This document shows, piece after piece, positions 13,695 to 20,454 of a stretch of DNA of 20,454 nt. Made by a program: the position numbers and the translations under genes. The notes beneath the pieces were generated by a model. The model had not been told where the DNA came from and did not search any database. It saw only the letters and a program-made list of their open reading frames with translations. The first letter of the stretch is position 1; each line of letters opens with the position of its first letter. The stretch is from a virus. The DNA is taken from IMG/VR virus record IMGVR_UViG_3300042882_001008, positions 1 to 20,454 of that record; one strand, 5' to 3'.

Positions 13695-13971
13695 TTCAAT
13701 CACTTTAATTGGTCGTGTTGGTCAAAACCCAACCGTCAAAGTTATTTCAGATGCAACACAAGTCTCAAATTTCTCTGTTGCATATACTGAGAAATATAAA
13801 GATCAACCTCAAACAACATGGTTTAATGTGCAAGCATGGAACGGCCTATCAAAGATCGTTCAAGATCAAGTTAAAAAAGGTGATTTAGTCACAGTCATTG
13901 GCAAGCTGACATCAAGAGAAGCTGAAGGCAAAACCTACTGGACACTCACAGCTGAAAGAGTAATCGTTTGA
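13687..13971 (+). CDS. ssb: Single-stranded DNA-binding protein, short form
   Basis: A 94-residue OB-fold protein. NSITLIGRVGQNPTVKVI, NFSVAYTEKYK, TTWFNVQAWNGLSKIV, VKKGDLVTVIGKLTSRE and YWTLTAERVIV cover the SSB fold in order. It protects and organises single-stranded DNA at forks. The usual disordered linker and acidic tip that recruit partner proteins are absent; the protein ends with the last strand of the fold. AAAGGA lies 9 bases upstream of the ATG. The next gene starts in its stop codon (TGATG). Confidence 0.9.
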   Translation: MLNSITLIGRVGQNPTVKVISDATQVSNFSVAYTEKYKDQPQTTWFNVQAWNGLSKIVQDQVKKGDLVTVIGKLTSREAEGKTYWTLTAERVIV

Positions 13972-14192
13972 TGAAGCCAAAAGATCGCAAATCGATTTTG
14001 AGCCTTTACATATCAACTAAGCTGATCAACCTATTGGATACGATCAGCGATAGGCATAAAATCAAGGTCTCAAAACTAGCTGAAAAACTCCTGCTTGATG
14101 GCCTCAATCGAGATCAGATTGATCTTAGCCTTGAGATCGATGATGATGATGCTATTGAGAAAATCACTGCGAAGATTATTGAAAGAGGTTGA
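13971..14192 (+). CDS. Small ribbon-helix-helix-like DNA-binding protein
   Basis: A 73-residue protein. RKSILSLYISTKLINLLDTI followed by DRHKIKVSKLAEKLLLDGL is the strand-helix-helix pattern of CopG/Arc-type dimeric repressors. The C-terminus is acidic (EIDDDDAIE). I take the ATG at 13971, fused to the ssb stop as TGATG, over a TTG one codon upstream. It lies between SSB and the small terminase and might regulate this operon. The fold call is moderate. Confidence 0.55.
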   Translation: MKPKDRKSILSLYISTKLINLLDTISDRHKIKVSKLAEKLLLDGLNRDQIDLSLEIDDDDAIEKITAKIIERG

Positions 14193-14194
14193 TC

Positions 14195-14758
14195 ATGGCA
14201 AAGAATAGACAAGCTCCAGCACCTAAAAAGACCGTTGATAAAATTGATACGGTCGATTCGAAGACTAGCAAAAACGCCATTGTGCCAGCTAAAAAAACAG
14301 ACGAGGAAAAGGCAGACCTCGCAAAAAAGAAAAGGCTGATGTTAACCGAGCAAGTGCTTGAATATATTTCTCAAGGCCTTTCTCAGACTGATGCACTTTC
14401 TTTTGTCGGTGTTGCCTACAGCACTTGGAATGGATGGATGAGAGCAGACCCCGAATTGGTGGCTGATATCAAGAGAGCTGAAATCTCTTTAAAGGTCAAG
14501 CATCTTCAAAATATTCAACGACATGCTGAGAATGATGTGAGAGCCTCCCAATGGCTTCTAGCTCGTAAATTCCCTGCAGAATTTGGGGAAAAGCAAACGA
14601 TTGATATGAATACACGAGGGGATGATAATAAGGTTATCATCAATGTGATCCAGCAGGTGCAAAAAGAAAAGCATGCTCAAGCTATTGAGATCAAGCATGA
14701 GCTACCTGATGAGCTACCTGATGAGCTACCTGATGAGATAGACGATGAAGAAGACTGA
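14195..14758 (+). CDS. terS: Terminase small subunit
   Basis: A 187-residue protein starting at an ATG with AGAGG upstream. After a Lys-rich N-terminus, residues about 45-80 form an HTH (EYISQGLSQTDALSFVGVAY then TWNGWMRADPEL), and HLQNIQRHAENDVRASQWLLARKFPAEFG is a phrase typical of phage small terminases. It should recognise the packaging site and regulate the large subunit. The end carries three E-L-P-D repeats from 12-bp DNA repeats and an acidic tip. It overlaps the large subunit start by 14 bases. Confidence 0.82.
   Translation: MAKNRQAPAPKKTVDKIDTVDSKTSKNAIVPAKKTDEEKADLAKKKRLMLTEQVLEYISQGLSQTDALSFVGVAYSTWNGWMRADPELVADIKRAEISLKVKHLQNIQRHAENDVRASQWLLARKFPAEFGEKQTIDMNTRGDDNKVIINVIQQVQKEKHAQAIEIKHELPDELPDELPDEIDDEED
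14699..14734 (+). repeat. Three 12-bp tandem repeats in the small terminase tail
   Basis: GAGCTACCTGAT occurs three times at 14699-14710, 14711-14722 and 14723-14734, encoding E-L-P-D repeats. It is an exact in-frame microsatellite near the start of the large subunit gene and could change length by slippage without frameshift. Confidence 0.8.
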
Positions 14759-16127
14759 TCTAAAACTCAATCTTAACCCTTTACAGGTTGATCTGATTGA
14801 TAAGCTGATTTATTCAAACGACCCATTTATTGCCGTTCGTGCAGGTTGGGGGAGCGGCAAAACATCAGCACTTGTCTTTGCCTTATGGACATGGAGCAAA
14901 CTGCACCCCAATAAATCATCTCTCTTGGTGACTGATACAACACCAAGATATCGCTCCGTTTTAGGTCCAGAACTTGAAAAGTGGCTTGTGCCTTATGGAT
15001 GGCAATATCATCAGCAAGATGGCAAATGGCAAGCACCAAACGGCCATATTGTATGGACACGATCTTATTTTAGACCAGGTACAAGAGACGCTACACATAA
15101 CCCGCTCGAAGGTCTTAACATAACGAGCGGTTTGGCTTTGATCGATGAGTGCCAAACACTCTCCGAAGAGGTAGCACAGAAGACTTTAGGCCGTTTGCGA
15201 TCAGGTCCATCACCCAAGCTTATCATGGTAGGCCTACCTGTTTGGGATGCGTGGTGGGTAGCTTTTGCAGAAAGAGCAAATTGTCAGCCTATCCTACACT
15301 CAAGCCATGTTAATAAGGCAAATCTAAGTGATGCTTGGTTTGAAGCAGTCAAGAATTTACCTGAAATAGAGCGTCTTGCCATGGTGGAAAATCAACCTAG
15401 ACCACCTCAAGGCATTGTCTTTTCTGAATGGACACACTCGCATGTGATCGAGGGATGGCAATATGATCCATCAATGAGCGCTAGAATTGCTGTTGACTTT
15501 GGTTTTAGAAAGCCTTCCGTTTTGATTTTGGCACATGATCCACATCTTCAAGCAGATGTCATTTGTGCTGAGATCAATCCTCAAGAGATCACCTTAAGTC
15601 AGCTTGCAAAAGAGATTTTAAAAATAGCTTGTCCTCGTGAGCTTGCACATCTCTATCCCAATCGCATCTTGCTAGATGGTGCGTGTGGTGATAAAGCAGG
15701 CAGTGCTAGATCAGATCGTACTGCTCAATCTGCCTTTATTGAGCTCAAACAACCACCTGAAAAAGGTGGCATAGGGATGCCATTTAGGTGGGTAACTGAT
15801 CCCATTCGAGTTGATATTATGAACGGCGTTCAACGGCTCAAGCGACTGATCCACCAAAGAAAAATCCTATGCACTAAAGAGGTGTGGGATCGTGGAGAGC
15901 ATGCAACAGGCAATAGCTTTAGAAAAGCAATCGTTTCTTATGCTTGGGATGGCAAAGAGATGCCTAAAAAAGACGGTCGAGAGGATCCACTAGATGCTCT
16001 CAGGTACGATGTGATCAATTGGAGTTGGAGAGATAGCGACCTTCCTAGCATGGTCAATGATATCACAGCCAAAACAGGACAAATCGGCCAAAGGTCTGTA
16101 AAGATCATCAAAAAACTTAACTTTTAG
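14745..16127 (+). CDS. terL: Terminase large subunit
   Basis: A 460-residue packaging motor. The ATPase half shows Walker A GWGSGKT (34-40), Walker B LALIDE (130-135) and the coupling-type segment LIMVGLP (159-164). The nuclease half shows the RNase H-like acids: IAVDFGF (D251), ILLDGACGD (D311) and EDPLDALRYD (D414/D417). It cuts concatemers and pumps DNA into the prohead bound to the portal. Length and motif order are normal. It follows the small subunit with overlapping reading frames. Confidence 0.92.
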   Translation: MKKTDLKLNLNPLQVDLIDKLIYSNDPFIAVRAGWGSGKTSALVFALWTWSKLHPNKSSLLVTDTTPRYRSVLGPELEKWLVPYGWQYHQQDGKWQAPNGHIVWTRSYFRPGTRDATHNPLEGLNITSGLALIDECQTLSEEVAQKTLGRLRSGPSPKLIMVGLPVWDAWWVAFAERANCQPILHSSHVNKANLSDAWFEAVKNLPEIERLAMVENQPRPPQGIVFSEWTHSHVIEGWQYDPSMSARIAVDFGFRKPSVLILAHDPHLQADVICAEINPQEITLSQLAKEILKIACPRELAHLYPNRILLDGACGDKAGSARSDRTAQSAFIELKQPPEKGGIGMPFRWVTDPIRVDIMNGVQRLKRLIHQRKILCTKEVWDRGEHATGNSFRKAIVSYAWDGKEMPKKDGREDPLDALRYDVINWSWRDSDLPSMVNDITAKTGQIGQRSVKIIKKLNF

Positions 16128-16136
16128 GAAAACAAC

Positions 16137-16922
16137 ATGAAAAGCGACTTAAATTTTTATCTAGATGTCCGAAGCGTAAAGCATGGCTTTAAAAATACTG
16201 CAGGCTCTTTTGAGCTAGATGAAAGGCTTTGTGAAATAGAAAATCAGATCGAGCAAGATAATCGGAGAAAGCGAGATCTTCAAGCGACTTATTGGAAAAA
16301 GGAAGGCAAACGAAGACCGTCAATGCAATTCGATATTGCTAAAATTCAATCAATGGTTGAGCAAAAAATACCTTGGGAAAAGATTGCTGATGCTTTTGGA
16401 GTGAGTGATCACTGCATGCGAGGATTTGCTAAAAAGAACGGCATCTATGTTACTATCTCAAGCGGAGCTAGAAGAAAAATTCATATAGAATCAGGCAAGC
16501 TCAAGGCATTGATTGACCAAGGTTTAACTTGGCAAGAGATAGGCAAAAAGCTAAGTGTGAGCAAGCAACTTGTCATATCGAGAGCCATAGAGCTTGGCCT
16601 TAGCAAGCAAACCAAACGATTTTTTATTGACACTGAAAAGCTCAAAGGTTTAGTTGAGCAGGGATTGAGTTGGATAAAGATAGGTAGGCTTTTAGGTGTT
16701 AGCGACTACACTGCTCATCGTAGAGCCTCTGAGCTTGGTTTTATCAAACAGTATACAAAGAGAAAGAAAAGCGATGCTGATCAACTTAAGATTTTAGTTG
16801 AGCAGGGATTGAATTGGATGGAGATAGGCAAGGTTTTAGGTGTTAGTCATGTATCTGCACGAGAGAGAGCCAATAGGTTAGGCATCTTCAAGCAAGACAA
16901 CAGGAGAAAAACAAGTGAATAA
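16137..16922 (+). CDS. Protein with four tandem helix-turn-helix repeats
   Basis: A 261-residue protein with AGGAAAAC before the ATG. After a basic, partly coiled N-terminus (about 25-62), four repeats of about 47-52 residues begin at 70, 122, 169 and 217. Each follows the pattern L-(3)-V-E-Q-G-L-x-W-x-x-I-G-x-x-L-G-V-S and continues into an R-A-x-x-L-G-I/F-x-K-Q helix, a trihelical homeodomain/Hin-like HTH. Repeats 3 and 4 are almost the same in DNA too. There is no nuclease or other catalytic motif. It could bind a long repeated site in phage or host DNA, or serve packaging. It overlaps the methyltransferase start by 8 bases, so the two may act together. No named family is recognised. Confidence 0.65.
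   Translation: MKSDLNFYLDVRSVKHGFKNTAGSFELDERLCEIENQIEQDNRRKRDLQATYWKKEGKRRPSMQFDIAKIQSMVEQKIPWEKIADAFGVSDHCMRGFAKKNGIYVTISSGARRKIHIESGKLKALIDQGLTWQEIGKKLSVSKQLVISRAIELGLSKQTKRFFIDTEKLKGLVEQGLSWIKIGRLLGVSDYTAHRRASELGFIKQYTKRKKSDADQLKILVEQGLNWMEIGKVLGVSHVSARERANRLGIFKQDNRRKTSE
16650..16846 (+). repeat. Direct repeat from recent duplication of an HTH unit
   Basis: TTAGTTGAGCAGGGATTGA occurs at 16650-16668 and again at 16794-16812, 144 bases (48 codons) apart, and similarity continues to TTTTAGGTGTTAG in both. Repeats 1 and 2 have diverged far more, so this copy is recent or kept similar by gene conversion. Confidence 0.75.
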
Positions 16923-17661
16923 AATTCTTTTAGGTGATTGCCTTGAGCTCCTACCGACAATAGCAGATAAATCTGTTGATATGATCTTATGCGATTTGCC
17001 TTATGGTACGACTGCTTGCGAGTGGGATAGCGTGCTTGATATGGCTAGACTATGGGAGCAATATGAACGAGTGATTAAAGATAATGGTGCTATCGTGTTG
17101 ACGGCATCATCATTTTTTACTTTTGTTTTATACAATTCGAATCCAAAGCTGTTTAAATATAAAATGGTATGGGACAAAAATTTTAAAGTGGGATTTATGG
17201 ATGCAAATAGGCGACCGATGAGGCAACATAAGGACATCTTGCTCTTTTACAAGAAGCCACCGATTTACAATCCCCAAAAATCTAAAGGCGAAAAATATAA
17301 AAGTAAAAATGCAACAATTCCAGAGTATATGAACAAAATTAAACGAATTGATACTATAAACGAAGGAGATAGGTATCCAAGCGATATTATATCTTTTGAT
17401 AGTGTGACATTATCAAAAGAAAGAGGACTACACCCAACACAAAAGCCTGTGGCTCTGTTTGAATACCTGATCAAGACCTACACCAACGAAGGTGATCTAG
17501 TGCTTGATAATTGCTCAGGTAGTGGCACAACAGCAATCGCCTGCATCAACACAAATCGCAGATATATTTGCATGGAGAGAGATGAAGGATATTATCAAAA
17601 ATCAGTTGAGAGAGTGGCAAATCATGAGCCTTTATTGCAATTTATCAATCAAAAATCTTAG
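16915..17661 (+). CDS. DNA methyltransferase, beta class (N6-adenine or N4-cytosine), orphan
   Basis: A 248-residue protein starting at GTG with AGGAG 8 bases upstream. The catalytic motif DLPYG (27-31) precedes the AdoMet-binding motif DNCSGSGTT (198-206), the order of beta-class amino methyltransferases; LHPTQKP (172-178) is also typical. The central part (about 85-165) would be the target recognition region. It methylates an amino group in a specific DNA sequence that cannot be read from the protein. No restriction enzyme lies beside it. Likely roles are protection against host restriction or marking of DNA for replication or packaging. Its stop overlaps the stop of the convergent gene. 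Confidence 0.85.
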   Translation: MNKILLGDCLELLPTIADKSVDMILCDLPYGTTACEWDSVLDMARLWEQYERVIKDNGAIVLTASSFFTFVLYNSNPKLFKYKMVWDKNFKVGFMDANRRPMRQHKDILLFYKKPPIYNPQKSKGEKYKSKNATIPEYMNKIKRIDTINEGDRYPSDIISFDSVTLSKERGLHPTQKPVALFEYLIKTYTNEGDLVLDNCSGSGTTAIACINTNRRYICMERDEGYYQKSVERVANHEPLLQFINQKS

Positions 17662-18248
17662 TGTTGCATCTTTTTTAATTTGGCTTCTAGTTGGTCAACA
17701 CGATCCACAAGCTCATCATCACCGAGCTGAATTTTAGTAGCTTGTCTTGCTTGCTCATTGATTTTGCTTTCTAGTGTGTTGATCTTCTTTTCAATCTCAT
17801 GTCTCTCAAAGTCGCAGACAAGTGCATGGTCTTTGTCCTCTTGGCTTTTCTTATTCATCTTTTGAAACATCAACACGATCAAGATGATGAGCGCCAAAGG
17901 TGTGTTGTCTTTTGTGATTTTCATGAGTGCTTGGAATTGATCGATCTCAGGAGGTAGCTCCAAGGTCTGAGCAATAGGTTTCACATCTTGAGGTTGTGTT
18001 TGCATGATTGGAGCATCATCTGGCATGGGTAAAGTCAAAAACATGTCATCATCTTTCTTTATGTATATGAATTGATCATCTATCATTTTAATGGCTTTTT
18101 TAATAGGCTTATCAACTTTTTTCACATCGTAGTGCATAATGATTTTTGCACCTTCTTTAAATTCGCAATCTTCAATCTCATATACTTGGCCTTTGAAAAA
18201 TAGCTTGCCTGTTTGTGTGATAAAAAACTCATCATCGATTGAACACAT
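17658..18248 (-). CDS. Membrane-anchored coiled-coil protein (hypothetical)
   Basis: A 196-residue protein with GGGAG 8 bases before the ATG. Residues 1-75 look like a small beta domain (FFITQTGKLFFKGQVYEIED, then AKIIMHYDVKKV). A Pro/Gln linker (76-100), one membrane segment (about 116-130, TPLALIILIVLMFQK) and a long charged coiled coil (about 145-195) follow. It is a single gene on the minus strand between the methyltransferase and the portal, convergent with the former and divergent from the latter. No family is recognised. Possible roles are superinfection exclusion or a structural or lysis helper; none is shown. Confidence 0.62.
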   Translation of the reverse strand: MCSIDDEFFITQTGKLFFKGQVYEIEDCEFKEGAKIIMHYDVKKVDKPIKKAIKMIDDQFIYIKKDDDMFLTLPMPDDAPIMQTQPQDVKPIAQTLELPPEIDQFQALMKITKDNTPLALIILIVLMFQKMNKKSQEDKDHALVCDFERHEIEKKINTLESKINEQARQATKIQLGDDELVDRVDQLEAKLKKMQH

Positions 18249-18284
18249 TTTTAAACTCCCTTGTGTTTTGTTGATATAGCACCG

Positions 18285-18331
18285 ATCTGATCTGTGTATA
18301 CCTTTATTGCTTTACCTTGCACAGGTCAGAT
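18285..18331. promoter_or_regulatory. Long inverted repeat upstream of the portal gene
   Basis: ATCTGATCTGTG (18285-18296) and CACAGGTCAGAT (18320-18331) pair over 12 bases with one G-T wobble, 23 bases apart. The right arm is followed by TTTTT. It could be an operator pair or a terminator-like hairpin in the divergent region 18249-18417. No plus-strand gene ends nearby, which argues against an ordinary terminator. Confidence 0.5.
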
Positions 18332-18371
18332 TTTTGCAATTTTTATGAAATTATGTTTATATTTCTTGATT

Positions 18372-18408
18372 TTAATTTGTCTTGATGTGATAGAATGGTT
18401 TAGAGAGG
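18372..18408 (+). promoter_or_regulatory. Probable promoter and ribosome binding site for the head gene operon
   Basis: TG-A-TAGAAT is an extended -10 (hexamer 18391-18396). TTGATT lies 19 bases upstream as a poor -35. The purine-rich AGAGAGG (18402-18408) lies 9 bases before the portal ATG. Little 5' leader would separate the transcription start from this site. This gives a moderate promoter call. Confidence 0.45.
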
Positions 18409-18417
18409 TATAGAATA

Positions 18418-19824
18418 ATGACAAGTTACCCATATATGACAATGAAATCAGCAGGTGCTGAATTTCCATATCAGCCACAAAAGCCAACTTATCGACAATA
18501 TGGCATCAGTGGTACATCTATTATGGGGGGATATATCTCAGGTAAAGAGCAAAATAATGCTCTTAGTGGTCGTGCATGGACAAGAGAAGCTGAGGACATG
18601 CTCGCAACTGATCCAATCGTCAGACGGTCTTGGTCTTTGGTTAAGCAAACTCTCTTGTCAGCCAAATGGGAATTTAAAGCAGGTATTGATGGAGATCAAA
18701 CAAGTGAAGAGCTCGCAAGATTTGCAAACGAGGCCTTTGGCTTTGCTGGATATCCTGGCATGATGGACACATCTTTTGAGGATCAACTAAACTATTTACT
18801 TGAATTTATTCCACACGGTTGGAGATATGCAGAAGAAATTTACTGCATAGAAAAAGATAGTCTTGGTAAAGAGAAGGTCTTCTTAAAAAGATATGCAGAT
18901 AGAGAGCCTTCATCTCATCAACAATGGCTTTCTATTGATGGTCAAAATCTTGACGGTGTTATTCAAATAATGGTTGGTGGTGTTGTGCCTGATCCTATCC
19001 CTGCTTCAAAGCTTTTGCTATTGACTCTCAATAGAACAGGCTCAAACTTTGAAGGCATTGGGCTTTTACGGCCTTGTTGGTGGTGGTGGAAAGAAAAGCA
19101 AAGATCAGCGACACTCATGGCAATTGGCCTTGAAAAGTGGGCTGTGCCTACTCCTAAAGTTGTGGTTGATCGAGAGATTGCTGAACGGTTAGGCGTTTCA
19201 GACGGTGATATCTCAGCCATGATCTCAGAAGCAGAAGCACAAGCACAAGCTTATATCTCTCAAGAGCAATCCTACTTAGTTGAAAACACTGTTGTTAAAT
19301 TTGATACATATGGCAAAGATAGTGGCTTCAATGCTCAAGGCGCTTTGCAGGTTATCCAAGAGTGCGATAATCAGATAAGCCAAGCTTTCATGGCTCAATT
19401 TATGAATTTGGGGATCAGCGATACAGGCTCAAGATCGGTCGGTGAGGTGCATCTATCAGTTTTCAGAAGAGCATGTATCAATTTTCTCGATCTTGTAGCT
19501 AGTGCAATCAGTGGACAAGATAGACGATGCGGCGGCACAATTGGGCGATTGATCTCTTGGAATTATGGCAACATTGAAGTTACAAAATATCCTAAACTCG
19601 TACATATGGGCTTAGATACAGATGCACTTGCAGATGCCTTGATCTCCTTGCCTTCTTTAGTACAGGCTCAACTGTTGACACCAGATGATGATCTTGAGCA
19701 GTCGATCAGACAAAAAATAGGCGCTGGCCAATTGCCAAGTGAAGCAAGCAGATCAGCAAAAGATCGAGCAATTTCTCAGAATCCAAATCTTGCGATGATG
19801 GAAAGATTGAGAGCATTGAAATGA
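18418..19824 (+). CDS. Portal protein, DUF935 / Mu gp29-like
   Basis: A 468-residue protein that would form the dodecameric DNA gate at the capsid vertex. The N-terminal part (TDPIVRRSWSLVKQTLLSAKW), the phrase LEFIPHGWRYAEEIYCIEKD, GSNFEGIGLLRPCWWWWKEKQRS, GLEKWAVPTPKV and the FDTYG...ECDNQISQAFM region are the usual order of DUF935 portals. Length is normal. AGAGAGG precedes the ATG. The stop overlaps the next start (ATGA), the usual portal-protease coupling. Confidence 0.86.
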   Translation: MTSYPYMTMKSAGAEFPYQPQKPTYRQYGISGTSIMGGYISGKEQNNALSGRAWTREAEDMLATDPIVRRSWSLVKQTLLSAKWEFKAGIDGDQTSEELARFANEAFGFAGYPGMMDTSFEDQLNYLLEFIPHGWRYAEEIYCIEKDSLGKEKVFLKRYADREPSSHQQWLSIDGQNLDGVIQIMVGGVVPDPIPASKLLLLTLNRTGSNFEGIGLLRPCWWWWKEKQRSATLMAIGLEKWAVPTPKVVVDREIAERLGVSDGDISAMISEAEAQAQAYISQEQSYLVENTVVKFDTYGKDSGFNAQGALQVIQECDNQISQAFMAQFMNLGISDTGSRSVGEVHLSVFRRACINFLDLVASAISGQDRRCGGTIGRLISWNYGNIEVTKYPKLVHMGLDTDALADALISLPSLVQAQLLTPDDDLEQSIRQKIGAGQLPSEASRSAKDRAISQNPNLAMMERLRALK

Positions 19825-20454
19825 ATGAAAAACAAATCCAAATAGCAAAGCAAAGGCTGATGAATAGACGATTTCAAGCTTATGCTGATTTGCCTAAAAA
19901 ATATGCTGGCATCTCTTTCACTCCTCCCCAAGGTGTGCGAGATAATGCAATTCGTGCCTTGAAAAAACGAGCAGAACAGCCACCTTCAAAGCGTGGTATG
20001 ACTGCAGTAGGAATTGCAAGAGCAAGAGACCTTTCAAATGGTGTATCCGTTTCACCTGAAACTATCAAGAGAATGGTGGCTTATTTCACTAGACACGAGG
20101 TAGATAAGCAAGGCTCAACATGGGAGGAATATGGAAAAGGTCGTCAAGCTTGGGATGGATGGGGCGGTGATGAGGGCTTTACCTGGTCGAAAAAGGTATT
20201 GGCTCAGATGGATAAGGCTGATGAAAAATCGAAGAGTCTTGCATTATCTGAGCGTCTTGACTTATTCAAGGGGCAAGATATTAAGATTTTATCTTTAGGC
20301 AAAGTCAATTCAAGAGTTAGCGGCTCCACTATCCAAGAGATAACACCTGAAATCTTATCTGAGCTTGTGAGAGTTTTCTATGATCGCAAAGGTAAAGACC
20401 CTGTGATCATCGATTGGAATCATCAGTCATCTCCGTTTGTCAATCAAGGGCCTT
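19821..20454 (+). CDS. Prohead protease (Mu I-like) with N-terminal extra domain, 3'-truncated by the window edge
   Basis: The frame runs open from the ATGA overlap at 19821 to the end of the window: 211 residues and still incomplete. Residues about 38-127 are a separate domain with MTAVGIARARDLSNG, ETIKRMVAYFTRHEVDKQG and AWDGWGGDEGFTWSKKVL, a pattern I know from other phage head-region proteins but cannot name. From about 152 the Mu I-type protease starts (DIKILSLGKVNSR ... PVIIDWNHQSSP), with H201 as the likely catalytic His; Ser would lie beyond the window. It should mature the capsid and carry the scaffold in its missing C-terminus. Confidence 0.75.
   Translation, partial: MNEKQIQIAKQRLMNRRFQAYADLPKKYAGISFTPPQGVRDNAIRALKKRAEQPPSKRGMTAVGIARARDLSNGVSVSPETIKRMVAYFTRHEVDKQGSTWEEYGKGRQAWDGWGGDEGFTWSKKVLAQMDKADEKSKSLALSERLDLFKGQDIKILSLGKVNSRVSGSTIQEITPEILSELVRVFYDRKGKDPVIIDWNHQSSPFVNQGP

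Noticed and set aside
16915-17661. Complete restriction-modification system
   Set aside because: No restriction endonuclease gene or motif is found next to the methyltransferase; it is best read as an orphan.

Overview
The window is part of the genome of a tailed double-stranded DNA phage (Caudoviricetes) or a closely related prophage. Terminase, a Mu gp29-like portal, a Mu I-like protease, tail fibre and lysis genes lie beside phage replication and nucleotide-metabolism genes. No integrase, tRNA, rRNA, CRISPR array or insertion sequence is visible. The DNA is AT-rich. Shine-Dalgarno sites (AAGGAG/AAAGG) and sigma70-like promoters (TTGACA-17-TACATT) point to a bacterial host, and the adenosylcobalamin-dependent ribonucleotide reductase implies a host that supplies B12. 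The tail-fibre phrases (SGSY..L.DLPTIPSAYTD; T.DNLTEGSTNKYF) are typical of aquatic phages. The host cannot be named.

Transcription runs in seven alternating blocks. (1) Positions 1-5566, plus: the 3' end of a tail fibre gene, three small beta-rich tail proteins, an M15 peptidase endolysin, a holin-like protein and a class II ribonucleotide reductase. (2) 9350-5559, minus: an HTH regulator and DnaB helicase, then, behind its own promoter, four small proteins and a RecT annealing protein. (3) 9466-11684, plus: a replication initiator with four 24-bp iterons inside its gene, a second HTH regulator and thymidine kinase. (4) 13376-11627, minus: ThyX, a small zinc ribbon, a Cys-rich lytic transglycosylase and dCMP deaminase. 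(5) 13464-17661, plus: a small protein, SSB, a ribbon-helix-helix protein, the two terminase subunits, a protein with four HTH repeats and a DNA methyltransferase. (6) 18248-17658, minus: a membrane/coiled-coil protein. (7) 18418 to the end, plus: portal and the start of the prohead protease.

How the parts fit together: the initiator (probably acting on iterons in its own gene), DnaB, SSB and RecT form the replication and recombination set. Ribonucleotide reductase, dCMP deaminase, ThyX and thymidine kinase feed dNTP, and especially dTTP, supply. The terminase-portal-protease set starts head assembly. Two related HTH proteins flank the replication switch region and are the likely regulators.

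The most notable features are a lambda-style origin embedded in an initiator whose C-terminal half looks like a helicase loader with a ruined P-loop; the four-HTH array protein and orphan methyltransferase inserted between terminase and portal; a three- to fourfold excess of GATC; and three convergent gene ends that all overlap (8, 58 and 4 bp) with no terminator. There is no gene-free stretch longer than about 170 bases.
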